From assembly GCA_964484205.1 (NCBI GenBank), contig CAZAEZ010000014.1, positions 1-64,000 of the forward strand: a DNA stretch of 64,000 nucleotides, given 5' to 3'. The position numbers and the translations under genes are program-made. This DNA is from M3007 sp964484205. Lineage in GTDB: Bacteria; Bacteroidota; Bacteroidia; Chitinophagales; Saprospiraceae. Numbering within the stretch: the stretch's first letter is position 1; every line of letters begins with the position of its first letter. Below the pieces are notes generated by a model. It was not told the DNA's origin and did not search any database. It worked only from the letters and a program-made list of their open reading frames with translations. Shown one piece after another: positions 33,401 through 40,814 of this stretch.

Positions 33401-34520
33401 TCCCAGCGTTGTCTTGCAAGTAGTTTCCAACCCTCCGCAGGTAACGTTTATGTGGCAAGGTCCCAATGGATTTGTATCGGATTCGGCGAATCCGACTGTC
33501 AGCGAGCCGGGCGTTTACATTGTAACGGCGGTTTCGGGGATTAGTGGCTGCTCAAGTGTGGCATCAATTCTGATCGAACAGGATACCACCGCACCCGGTG
33601 CGGTGGCTACCGGCGGCATACTTTCCTGCGCACAACCCCAGGTACAACTCCTCGGAACATCGCAAGCCGCGGTCTTCACAATGGCCTGGACGGGGCCGGG
33701 TATTGATTTCCCGCCGCCGGCTTTCGACCCGGTAGTGGAATTTCCCGGCGTTTACACACTCGTCGTAACGGCGCCCAACGGCTGCACCAGCATTGATACG
33801 GCGCTGGTACTGGCCGATACGTCCACACTCCTGATTACGCTGCAAGCCGACACGCTAACCTGTACGACGGATAGTATTTTAATCGACCTGCCGCAGTTGC
33901 CGGGCTTTCCGCCGACCTGGATCACAGAGCCCGGCGCATATAATTTTTCCATTCAAAATCCGATAATCGGTTGCGAGACAACGATGGAGATCAACGTAGT
34001 AGAAGATGTGCAAACACCGGAACTAAGCCTGCTACAGGTGGTATCCGACCAAAACAGCCAGGGCATTGGTGCGATCGACGTTTCCATTGCATTTCCCGGC
34101 GCCTACACGGTGGGTTGGTTTCTCGATAATGTATTGGTTTCGAATGCTGAGGACTTGGATAGTTTGTTTGCCGGGGTGTATACCCTGCTGGCAACCGGCA
34201 CCGCAAACGGTTGTACCAGCACGTTGGAGGTTACGGTGACGGATACCTTGGTGGCTACCTCTGCAATTTCGCCGGATGCGATTTGGAACATATTTCCAAA
34301 TCCCGCCAGTGACTATCTGCATTTGCAATACCGGGGCGCCGGCAATCCGGAAGCACAGGTCTGGTTGTTGGATGCCACAGGTCGGTTGGTGGTCGCGCAA
34401 AGCGGGCGGGCAAACCCCGGCTGGGCAATTTCCTGCGCGCAGATTCCCGCGGGGGCTTACACGCTACTGATCAAAACTGCAGCAGGGTTATTTCGGCAGC
34501 AGGTAAACGTGCTGCGCTGA
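30420..34520 (+). CDS. Giant secreted multi-domain protein with T9SS type A signal (1366 aa)
   Basis: A signal peptide (MKKAIYLCLGLVFQSTFLAA) is followed by two copies of a Cys-rich module, at about residues 24-160 and 263-400. Both contain the order C..CxFC..NGY/MGYxGxxxGY, PGFCG, NxQWxGFxA and a final QYFLMIDG-like segment. PKD/Ig-like domains follow, repeated about eight times, each with a core such as FSWSGPNGFIS...PGIYALTATDP..GC. The end (IFPNPASDYLHL, VWLLDATGRLV, PAGAYTLLIKT, QQVNVLR) is a T9SS type A domain. Such proteins are surface adhesins or binding proteins. The repeats are related to each other in protein sequence but have diverged in DNA. Confidence 0.88.
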   Translation: MKKAIYLCLGLVFQSTFLAAQILPVCHPAATPAADACADACFFCQLNGYDGQTSGYTAGTAPGFCGTVQNDQWLGFIADAGSISIDVMPYGCQQGDGLEIALYSDCAAPPIACTPGQSGGGDQLRSLTASLVPGQPYFLMINGFAGDACQFSISTSPADAVFDLQIDSIGLIKGPRVVAEQSVLVYSLDSVPFATSYRWTGPASFKINGQTLPVVLAAPAGRQVTVSFGDEGGVLGVQAENACSQSPVSEQRIYIGAAPLAPPCPTSDLPAADNCAEACVFCNFMGYTGTSAGYTPDPAPGFCGVVENNQWIGFVAGTTAATFKISASNCADGNGLQAAVYQNCAEPPLVCAGGRLGGAADTLEFVALLEPSQQYFLMIDGYLGDQCDFSVAVLPPMAGLPPAMGVTGPITGPATLCQGATVTYSVDPVAGAAGYTWQVPVGWLVNGIPGPYTGVGLGSNQVTVTANANSGQIFVQPFNNCLAGNQVVKNLVSQPIPPTILPPVIICAEDAPYGLPWGALCYTSGNYCETLSSYLGCDSVVCQQVTIRSPIIFIHAPRVLCSGDSMVVCGEAFKTAGTFSKICESYTGCDSTVHFTLFLLDPVAEILTDNDPQCSSFPLELHSAPSPGAKIWRLPNGLVIGTGNSITVQQPGVYYLTVTALMFGDSCIVSDIIAVAAGTPPDAMAVGGTLTCDLTSIQLDGSSSTPSALFSWSGPNGFISTEEDPVVNIPGIYALTATDPQSGCTATASAFVADDTVSPTLPALNDIMLNCSNPSFQLLCPSLFSPFNCQWSGPGISDPNDPNPVVDIPGAYQLTVTGPNGCTSTAAFQVLADFQIPVLTAYVDPITCLTPTGMQHCSVDIPGSVCTWEDLGFGLSYLVTATAPNGCTASDTITVQVDTDFPFVEVADDTLRCDQPMVVLSCTTDVQNALFAWSGPGNFSSDLQNPTVMQEGPYMVTVTNPANGCASVATATVYSDAQLPQIILSPPGPLTCSNPSVVLQVVSNPPQVTFMWQGPNGFVSDSANPTVSEPGVYIVTAVSGISGCSSVASILIEQDTTAPGAVATGGILSCAQPQVQLLGTSQAAVFTMAWTGPGIDFPPPAFDPVVEFPGVYTLVVTAPNGCTSIDTALVLADTSTLLITLQADTLTCTTDSILIDLPQLPGFPPTWITEPGAYNFSIQNPIIGCETTMEINVVEDVQTPELSLLQVVSDQNSQGIGAIDVSIAFPGAYTVGWFLDNVLVSNAEDLDSLFAGVYTLLATGTANGCTSTLEVTVTDTLVATSAISPDAIWNIFPNPASDYLHLQYRGAGNPEAQVWLLDATGRLVVAQSGRANPGWAISCAQIPAGAYTLLIKTAAGLFRQQVNVLR

Positions 34521-34570
34521 TTGGGCAGTTTTCATTTTTGGCGCTGAAAATTTTGCCTCAACTTTGCGCT

Positions 34571-35050
34571 ATGGCTTATTTCTCCAAACAAAAGGGCAAT
34601 GCCAAAGCACTTACCCCGGACGAGGCACTGGTAAAAATGGAAAACTTCTGCGCCTACCGGGAGCGTTGCTGGCAGGAAGTGGATCAGAAAATGAAAACGC
34701 TGGGGGTTTCCGCTGATGTTGCCGGGGAAATACGCCATGCTTTGCAGGAACAAGGCTACGTGGATGACGCCCGCTTTGCCCGGGCTTTTGCCGGCGGAAA
34801 ATTCCGGGTAAACCGCTGGGGGCGCGTGCGCATTCGGCTGGAGTTGCAGCGGCGGGGCATTGCATCCGGACTTATTGAATCGGCGCTGGAGGAAATTGAC
34901 GAACAGGAGTACCGGTCGGTATTGCAGGAGCGCCTGGTGAAAAAACGGGTACAATACCAGGTCGACACAGATCCGCAGGGCAGAGCAAAAGCGGCGGCGG
35001 CATTGATCCGGTCTGGCTTTGAGCCGGAATTGGTATTTCTGTACCTTTGA
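34571..35050 (+). CDS. recX: Regulatory protein RecX
   Basis: RecX binds RecA and modulates its recombinase activity. The 159-residue protein has the usual three-helix repeats: ALVKMENFCAYRERCWQEV, then EQGYVDDARFARAFAGGKFR, then the signature NRWGRVRIRLELQRRGI (about residues 79-96) and a final AAAALIRSGFEPELVFLYL. The ATG at 34571 gives MAYFSKQKGN, the typical start in Bacteroidota; eleven extra codons possible upstream are not family-like. A near-consensus -7 box (CAACTTTG) ends six bases before this ATG. recA is not in the window, which is common. Confidence 0.93.
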   Translation: MAYFSKQKGNAKALTPDEALVKMENFCAYRERCWQEVDQKMKTLGVSADVAGEIRHALQEQGYVDDARFARAFAGGKFRVNRWGRVRIRLELQRRGIASGLIESALEEIDEQEYRSVLQERLVKKRVQYQVDTDPQGRAKAAAALIRSGFEPELVFLYL

Positions 35051-35159
35051 CAAATAATTCGCTGAAAGGGAAGGCGACTTGCCAATTTCTGTTTTTAAAA
35101 ACCTGACTTTTTCAAAAACTTGGCAAACACACCTGCTGGCAGGGTAAGTATCTTTCAGG

Positions 35160-35167
35160 TATCTTTG
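35160..35167 (+). promoter_or_regulatory. Candidate -7 box TATCTTTG before the RiPP-like gene
   Basis: TATCTTTG matches TAnnTTTG and lies 54 bases before the ATG at 35222. A near copy (TATCTTTC) lies 12 bases earlier. No -33 element at proper spacing was found. It suggests that the small gene has its own promoter, separate from recX. Confidence 0.4.
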
Positions 35168-35221
35168 AATCCAAAAGAACGGGATTCGTTATTGCTCCGT
35201 TCATTCAAACCTCCATATCGT

Positions 35222-35428
35222 ATGGCAAAATCTAAACTCTCTCTTTCCGACATCAAGGTGCACAGCTTTGTAACCACACTTGACGAGCAGGAAATGAACC
35301 AGCTGAAGGGTGGTATTTACATCATTCGCGGCCGGCGATTTTCATACCGCACGCGGTGGACATCGGTGGATACCCGTTCTGAAGAAGCGGAATCCATCTG
35401 GCAACGCATGGGTAACAAATCTGCCTAA
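35222..35428 (+). CDS. RiPP-like precursor peptide with pinensin-type leader, no Cys
   Basis: The 68-residue peptide begins MAKSKLSLSDIKVHSFVTTL and has a double-glycine-like site LKGG at residues 28-31. The pattern of a basic start, L-x-L-x-D-I-K-V-x-SFVT-x-L and a Gly-Gly end is that of leader peptides of Bacteroidota class I lanthipeptides such as the pinensins. The core after GG is 37 residues long, strongly basic and aromatic at first (IYIIRGRRFSYRTRW), with eight Ser/Thr and no Cys. Lanthionine rings are therefore impossible without an outside thiol. No LanB, LanC, peptidase or exporter lies nearby. It may be matured by enzymes coded elsewhere, may carry another modification, or may be a secreted peptide using the leader only for export. 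Confidence 0.7.
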   Translation: MAKSKLSLSDIKVHSFVTTLDEQEMNQLKGGIYIIRGRRFSYRTRWTSVDTRSEEAESIWQRMGNKSA

Positions 35429-35449
35429 GTTAACACCGTTGATTTTATC

Positions 35450-36997
35450 TTAAACGGTTGCATTGCGTTGGTTGTGCCATTTGGCGCGCACTGTTTGTGC
35501 AAAGTTGCGCTGGGTAAGTTTGCTTTCGAGCCAGGCTTCCAGGTCAAATGTTTGCAACAAGGCCTGTGCTTCTGGCCAGTTGGCCAGCTCCCGGAGGTCT
35601 TGCTGCATTTTTTGAAAGGCAAGCCGCTGCTCCTGCCTGCCTGCCGCACGCATTAATTCGGCCATGAACTGAAAAAACCGCCGCTCCAGATCGTAGAGGC
35701 GGTTTTTCTTTTGCAAAAAACGGGTGGCGGAGCGAAGCAAGGACTCAAGCAGCACCGTATTTCCCATTTCAAAATGGATGATCAGGGCGAGCATACGGGC
35801 CAGGCTCTGAAGGTCTTCCCGCTCCACTGTGCGGGGCTGGTTGAGCCATTCATTGAGGTAGTCGAGGGCGCCGCTGTAGTCGCCGCAACCAAAACAAATG
35901 CAACAATATTGGAAATAAAAACTGGCCGTTTCGTAGTCGTGCGGGTCAAATTGTTCGGCCTCCTGCTGGCAGTGTTCCATTTCCTCGCGGGCTTCCTCAA
36001 ACGCGCCGGTAAAGATGCAAAGGACAAACTTGTTGGTGTAGTATTGCCGGTGGATTTTCCGCCGGTCATCCTCAGTTAAGGGCTTCAGTTTCTGGAGTTT
36101 ACCCAGTGCGGTCAGCACTTCGTCGTAACGTTTCAACAAACCGCAAGACAAGATAAAGTTGCTGAGTGCGGCAATGTAATCGGAGAGGTTTTCTTTTAAA
36201 AAATGCGGCTGCGACTCCAGAATTTCCAACATTTTTTTTCCGGTTTCATAAAACTGTTCCAACTCCAGCGCCGCATAATAATACAGATTGAGGGTGCGGT
36301 AGAACAATACCCGGGCTTTGTGCGACAGCGCCTGGTCGGGGCTGCTGAGCAGTTCATGTCCAACCAGGCTTTGCAGGCGCCGCATACGTTCCTCCCCGCG
36401 GTGTTGTGCCTCGCGTTTGATGGTGGTGTACACCTGAAAAAACAATTTCCGGTAGGCGGCAAAATTGCGCAACTGGTCCAGCGCCTGGGTTTCGGTGTAC
36501 TGCAACTGGTCGAAATGCTTGTGCAAATAATCGACGTCCATCCGGGTATAGGCCAGGTGTTTTTTCCAACGGATAACCTCGAGTAGTTGTGTAAAACATT
36601 CGTATTGCCGGGCCAGTTTGGCAGCCTTTTCAAGCAACTCCTCACAGGCGTCGTAGTGGCTGCGCCGAAACAAAACAGCAACGCTCTGCAGCAAATGATT
36701 AAGGCGAAAATCAATGGCGTGTTGCTCGTCAAACGATTGCAGGCTTTTCAGCAACAACTCGTACAAATAGGCTTTCAACTCTGAATATTTCCGGCTCTCC
36801 ACCGCCTGGTTGGGGTATATCATTTCACGGAGCGCCTCATCGTCGAATTGTGCCATATTTCCCATGGCATCAAACAACTGGAGGTACTTGCTGTCGCGCT
36901 CGGGTTTGCCCCGGATAAAAAGCTTGAAATAGCGTTTTTCGGCAGGCGTCAGCCCCTGAATAAGGCGGTACAATTTTTCGGAAGGCGTTTTTGCCAT
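35450..36997 (-). CDS. Large all-helical (TPR-like) protein, function unknown, relative of 18634-20025
   Basis: The 515-residue protein is nearly all helix with TPR-like spacing in places (VLTALGKLQKLKPLTEDDRR, AFEEAREEMEHCQQEAEQFD). Its start, EKLYRLIQGLTPAEKRYFKL, matches the start of the protein at 18634-20025 in pattern. Saprospiria often have several such proteins; their role is not known. No signal, metal site or catalytic motif was seen. The ATG at 36997 (MAKTPSEK) is preferred over one 51 bases upstream, which adds a Pro/Arg-rich stretch without family character. It is convergent with the RiPP-like gene, 21 bases apart. Confidence 0.78.
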   Translation of the reverse strand: MAKTPSEKLYRLIQGLTPAEKRYFKLFIRGKPERDSKYLQLFDAMGNMAQFDDEALREMIYPNQAVESRKYSELKAYLYELLLKSLQSFDEQHAIDFRLNHLLQSVAVLFRRSHYDACEELLEKAAKLARQYECFTQLLEVIRWKKHLAYTRMDVDYLHKHFDQLQYTETQALDQLRNFAAYRKLFFQVYTTIKREAQHRGEERMRRLQSLVGHELLSSPDQALSHKARVLFYRTLNLYYYAALELEQFYETGKKMLEILESQPHFLKENLSDYIAALSNFILSCGLLKRYDEVLTALGKLQKLKPLTEDDRRKIHRQYYTNKFVLCIFTGAFEEAREEMEHCQQEAEQFDPHDYETASFYFQYCCICFGCGDYSGALDYLNEWLNQPRTVEREDLQSLARMLALIIHFEMGNTVLLESLLRSATRFLQKKNRLYDLERRFFQFMAELMRAAGRQEQRLAFQKMQQDLRELANWPEAQALLQTFDLEAWLESKLTQRNFAQTVRAKWHNQRNATV

Positions 36998-37121
36998 GGG
37001 TCTGGATATGTTGCCTGAACCGGGTCGGATACGTACAGGCGTCGACAAAATTGTCAGTTTTTGATCATTTCACCAAACCCGGCGCGGGTACCGGAAACCT
37101 GACTTATTGAATGAACCTGGG

Positions 37122-37152
37122 TTGGGGGGTAAATCCCGCGCCGATACCTTTG
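37122..37152 (+). promoter_or_regulatory. Promoter of the LytTR gene (TTG, 20 bases, TACCTTTG)
   Basis: This is the best promoter in the window. The -33 TTG (37122-37124) and the -7 box TACCTTTG (37145-37152) are spaced by 20 bases, as expected for the primary sigma factor of Bacteroidota. Transcription should start near 37159, about 22 bases before the ATG at 37181. Confidence 0.65.
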
Positions 37153-37180
37153 TCTTATCGTTTACAAAAATTGCTCTGCT

Positions 37181-37627
37181 ATGATGAATGCCGTAGAATC
37201 GCCCGTACCGACCCGAGTTGCCCGTGCTATTCCGATAGGCCCCGGCTACCCGGATGCACCGCTAAAACACGCACGCATCAGCACACCGGAAAAGGGCGGC
37301 AAAGTTGTGCTGCCAACTATGGAAGGCATGTGTTTTGAAAAAGTGAAGCACATCGCCTACCTCGAAGCCAGCGGGAACTATACGGTATTGCACTTTCTCG
37401 ATGGCCGGCAGATTCTGGTGTGTAAAACCCTGCGGGAAGTGGAGGGGCTGTTGCCGGGCCCGGCTTTTGTCCGCATTCACCGGTCGCATACCATCCACCT
37501 GCGCCACATCAAAAAATATGTGCGGGGAAAAGGCGGGCACGTCGTCCTGCAAAACAGCGTTACACTCACAGTCTCTGCCGGTCAGAAAGATAACTTCCTC
37601 CAAGCCCTGAAAGTGTATTTCAATTAA
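37181..37627 (+). CDS. LytTR-domain DNA-binding protein without receiver domain
   Basis: Residues about 55-148 form a LytTR DNA-binding domain: HIAYLEASGNYTVLHFLDG, TLREVEGLLP, FVRIHRSHTIHLRHIKKYV and VTLTVSAGQKDNFLQAL are all typical. The first 45 residues are Pro-rich and not conserved, and there is no phospho-receiver domain. It is therefore a stand-alone LytTR regulator, and the control input is unknown. No sensor kinase is nearby. The start at 37181 or the ATG three bases on both fit. A well-formed promoter lies directly upstream and a stem-loop follows at 37769-37799. Confidence 0.9.
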   Translation: MMNAVESPVPTRVARAIPIGPGYPDAPLKHARISTPEKGGKVVLPTMEGMCFEKVKHIAYLEASGNYTVLHFLDGRQILVCKTLREVEGLLPGPAFVRIHRSHTIHLRHIKKYVRGKGGHVVLQNSVTLTVSAGQKDNFLQALKVYFN

Positions 37628-37768
37628 ATACAGGGGCTAACCCAACCTCCGGACGTTAAAAAACGTCTATTCGGGAAAGGCGCCGGCCGGTGCCTCCTCA
37701 CCTAAGACCTAAAGCATAGATCACCCGTAAAGTACCCAAGCAAATAAACACAGTAAGGGTTTGGTTTA

Positions 37769-37799
37769 GCGCCGGGCGTGTAACGACACGACCCGGCGT
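37769..37799. terminator. Stem-loop between convergent genes
   Basis: GCGCCGGGCGTGT and ACACGACCCGGCGT (37769-37799) form a long GC-rich stem with a four-base loop and one bulged base. No T-run follows on either strand. It lies between the convergent LytTR and 37828-38292 genes, so a bidirectional transcription barrier is likely. Confidence 0.45.
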
Positions 37800-37827
37800 T
37801 AACTATTTCAAACGGCAACCTTTCCGT

Positions 37828-38292
37828 TTATTTCAATACCCCGTGAAAACGCAGTAAATGACCCTCCACCTGTTCATTGTACAAGCATAAAATCAGGGCA
37901 TTGCGTTCCTGACCGCCGGCCGGAGGGAATAAAATCCGGATGGGATTGTGGCTATAGCCATCCTCGCTGAACAACTGCAACTGCCGGCCGCGCGGCCGCT
38001 TGAACAGCCGCAGTTCCTCTGCCGTTGCCGGAATCGGCACGTTGCCGTAACCTTCTTCGCGCAGAAACTGTTTCACCATGTCGTATGTGTACGCCAACTT
38101 TGTGCCGGCGAAAACGCTGCGGTATTCCCAGCCGTCGCTCAGGCCGCCCATGTAGTTGGAGCCTGCCGGCGGGAACTGCTCGCGCATTGGAATATGGGGT
38201 TCCATCGGCGCAGGAGTAGCCGGCTCAACGAAGCCAAATTCGTCGAATTGCGGTTCCGGAAGGGGTTGGCTGGTTGCCGTTGACTTTTTCAT
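37828..38292 (-). CDS. Hypothetical protein, 154 aa
   Basis: I do not recognise the family. The N-terminal 45 residues are Pro-rich and look disordered (SQPLPEPQFDEFGFVEPATP). The rest seems a compact domain with EYRSVFAGTKLAYTYDMVKQ, FLREEGYGNVPIPAT, LFKRPRGRQLQLFSEDG and a final NEQVEGHLLRFHGVLK. It has no signal or membrane segment. The ATG at 38292 (MKKSTATSQ) is chosen; the upstream extension is Phe/Arg-rich and not protein-like. A TATTTTTG box on the minus strand (38356-38363) may be its promoter. It is divergent from cinA. Confidence 0.7.
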   Translation of the reverse strand: MKKSTATSQPLPEPQFDEFGFVEPATPAPMEPHIPMREQFPPAGSNYMGGLSDGWEYRSVFAGTKLAYTYDMVKQFLREEGYGNVPIPATAEELRLFKRPRGRQLQLFSEDGYSHNPIRILFPPAGGQERNALILCLYNEQVEGHLLRFHGVLK

Positions 38293-38439
38293 AAACCCGC
38301 TTGCTGCGTTTTCATTTTTGAAAAACCGGATCCGAACCAGACATGGATCCGGCAGCAAAAATAACGCACTTTGTGTTTTAATATCTTTTAAATAAAAACT
38401 TTTTGTTTTTAATAAATTCTTCGCAACCCGATTTCGACT

Positions 38440-39705
38440 ATGACGGCGTACCTTCTTACCATCGGCGATGAAATTTTAATCGGCCAAATAGTGGATACCA
38501 ATTCAGCCTGGATGAGCCGGCAATTGACCCTCAGCGGATTTCGTGTGGTGGGAAAAAGCAGTGTGGCGGACAGCACCGAAGCGATCGTTCAGGGTATGGA
38601 ATATGGCGCCCGGCAGGCCGATGTGGTCATTTTGACGGGCGGATTGGGCCCCACAAAAGACGACGTCACCAAACAAACGCTGGCCGATTATTTTGGCTCG
38701 CCCATGACCCTGCACCAGGAAACGTATGACCGGATTGTTGCCTATTTTAAAAAAATCGGGCGGGCAGTGCCGGCTGCGGCCACTATTCAGGCTACCCTGC
38801 CGGACGAGGCGCTAATCCTGCCGAATAAGGTCGGCAGCGCACCCGGCATGTGGTTTGAAAAAAACGGTAAAGTGTACATCTCCCTTCCGGGTGTTCCGTT
38901 TGAAATGCAATACCTGCTCGAGCAGGAAGTGTTGCCGGTGTTGCGGCAACGTTTTCCGGGCAGTATGATCGCGCACCGGACCTTGCTCACCGTGGGAGAA
39001 GGCGAAAGCAACATTGCCCAGCGGATCGAAATGTTTGAAAACAGCTTGCCTGCGCATATCAAACTGGCCTACCTGCCCAGCCTGGGCCAGGTGCGCCTGC
39101 GCCTTACCGGATCGCCGGATAACCCCGGAACCATTGCCCCAAACGGGGAAAAACTGTTCGCCCAACTCGACGAAAAATTGGCAGAGCTCAAAGCCCTGCT
39201 GCCGGACCTGGTATTTGGCATTGAAGACGACTCCCTGGAAAGTGTGCTGGGCAAAATGCTCCTGAAGCGGCGCCTGCAGTTCGGTACGGCTGAAAGTTGT
39301 ACGGGCGGCTACATTGCCCACATGATCACCTCGGTGCCCGGATCTTCCGACTACTTTCCGGGCTCCATTGTCAGTTATTCCTATGAAATGAAAACCAAAC
39401 TGCTGGGGGTGCGTCCCGATACCCTGATCAAGTTTGGCGCAGTCAGTGAAGAAACGGTGCGCGAAATGGTTGCCGGAGCCCTCAAAACACTGCATGTAGA
39501 CGTGGCTCTTGCTGTTTCCGGCATTGCCGGCCCGGGCGGCGGTACGGCTGACAAACCGGTCGGTACGGTGTGGATGGCCGTTGCGGATCGCAGCCGGATC
39601 ATAGCGCGGAAGCACGTTTTCGGGCGCGACCGCCTGAAAAACATCCAGCTGACCGGCGTGCACGGCCTGAATATGGTCCGGCAGTTTTTGCTGGGCAGTA
39701 TTTAA
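38440..39705 (+). CDS. cinA: Competence/damage-inducible protein CinA (NMN amidohydrolase family)
   Basis: The N-terminal domain (1-170) is of the molybdopterin-binding MoCF type, with TIGDEILIGQIVDTNSAWMS and ILTGGLGPTKDDVTKQTLAD. The C-terminal domain (about 260-415) is the CinA/PncC deamidase, with FGTAESCTGGYIAHMITSVP, GSSDYFPGSIVSYS and VSGIAGPGGGTADKPVGTVW. In studied members it removes amide from NMN in pyridine nucleotide recycling and may hydrolyse ADP-ribose. The length (421 aa) is that of the two-domain form. The gene overlaps the convergent oxidoreductase gene by four bases. Confidence 0.96.
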   Translation: MTAYLLTIGDEILIGQIVDTNSAWMSRQLTLSGFRVVGKSSVADSTEAIVQGMEYGARQADVVILTGGLGPTKDDVTKQTLADYFGSPMTLHQETYDRIVAYFKKIGRAVPAAATIQATLPDEALILPNKVGSAPGMWFEKNGKVYISLPGVPFEMQYLLEQEVLPVLRQRFPGSMIAHRTLLTVGEGESNIAQRIEMFENSLPAHIKLAYLPSLGQVRLRLTGSPDNPGTIAPNGEKLFAQLDEKLAELKALLPDLVFGIEDDSLESVLGKMLLKRRLQFGTAESCTGGYIAHMITSVPGSSDYFPGSIVSYSYEMKTKLLGVRPDTLIKFGAVSEETVREMVAGALKTLHVDVALAVSGIAGPGGGTADKPVGTVWMAVADRSRIIARKHVFGRDRLKNIQLTGVHGLNMVRQFLLGSI

Positions 39706-40691
39706 TACTCCAGCCCGATTCGCTCCCGGATCGCATCCAGCGTTTCCATCAAATCCAGGGTAAAATCCAGCGGTACCAGGTCGCTTTCCAGCCGGCCTTC
39801 CTCCAGGCACGCCATTACATGGGCGGCCTCAAAATGGTAACCCCAGCCCTCGAACGGGAATTCCATGTCGCGTTTTAGTTCGCTGTTGCCCTCATAGTGC
39901 GAAACCGTCACTTTTTTAGCGAAGTGCCAGCGCGGGTGGAGGTAGATCGTTCCTTCCGTGCCGTATATCCAGGCTTCCACCGGCGTATTGGCCACGATCG
40001 ATGAATGCCCGACGGCCAGCCGTTTGTCCGGGTAATCCAGGATGAAAGCGCAGGATTCGTCTACCTCAGTTGAAGTAAAACTGGCAGCTGCCTGGATGTG
40101 CTCCGGCAGGGGTTTGCCCAAAATAAACAAGGAAAGTAATGCCGGGTAAATACCAATGTCGAGCAACGAGCCGCCGCCCAGACCTTTATTGTACACACGC
40201 GAATGCGGATCGAAAGGCATGTGGAAGCCAAAGTCTGCCTTGACCGTGTGCACATCCCCGATTTCTCCCTGGGCGATCAGGGCCAGGGTGTAATCGACGG
40301 CAGGGATAAAGCGCGTCCAAAGCGCTTCCATCAGAAATGCCCGGTTCCGGCGTGCAGTATTGATCATACGAAGCGCCTCCTGCCGGTTCATGGCAAAAGG
40401 TTTCTCACACAAAACCGGAATACCGTGCTCCAAACATAACAAAGTATTTTCGGCATGGAGCACATGCGGGGTGGCGACGTACACCACATCCAGGTCGGGG
40501 CACCGGACGATTTCCGCATAATTCCCATACGCGTACGGCGCCCCGAATTCATCGGCAAACTGTTGCGCCCGTTCGGCAGAGGTGGAGGCCACGGCATGCA
40601 GTTGGGCATTGGGTAAGAGATTTAAGTCGCCGGCAAACTTCCGGGCGATCCTTCCAAGCCCGATTATGCCCCATTTGAAGGTTTTAGGCAT
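39702..40691 (-). CDS. Gfo/Idh/MocA-family NAD(P)-dependent oxidoreductase
   Basis: An N-terminal Rossmann domain carries FKWGIIGLGRIARKFAGDL (residues 4-22), VYVATPHVLHAENTLLCLEH and the conserved VLCEKPFAMNRQEALRMI with the EKP motif. The C-terminal domain has LLDIGIYPALLSLFI with the usual DxGxY segment. The family oxidises or reduces sugars and cyclitols, for instance trans-dihydrodiols or glucose-fructose. The exact substrate cannot be told. It sits at the edge of a carbohydrate-oriented region (SusCD, sugar dehydrogenases), which agrees with sugar metabolism. A TATTTTTG box (40705-40712, minus strand) lies just upstream. Confidence 0.93.
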   Translation of the reverse strand: MPKTFKWGIIGLGRIARKFAGDLNLLPNAQLHAVASTSAERAQQFADEFGAPYAYGNYAEIVRCPDLDVVYVATPHVLHAENTLLCLEHGIPVLCEKPFAMNRQEALRMINTARRNRAFLMEALWTRFIPAVDYTLALIAQGEIGDVHTVKADFGFHMPFDPHSRVYNKGLGGGSLLDIGIYPALLSLFILGKPLPEHIQAAASFTSTEVDESCAFILDYPDKRLAVGHSSIVANTPVEAWIYGTEGTIYLHPRWHFAKKVTVSHYEGNSELKRDMEFPFEGWGYHFEAAHVMACLEEGRLESDLVPLDFTLDLMETLDAIRERIGLEY

Positions 40692-40814
40692 AGTAAACTT
40701 TTGACAAAAATAGGCAAATAAAGACAGGAGAAGATAGATACGGGGTATTCGGTTTACTGAGTTTCTTTACCAGCTTATTAATAATCATTTTTTAACCAAT
40801 CAAACTTTTCATTT

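Noticed and set aside
35051..37180. A full lanthipeptide biosynthesis cluster around the RiPP-like peptide
   Set aside because: The neighbours are recX, a helical protein and a LytTR regulator; none is a cyclase, dehydratase, peptidase or exporter.
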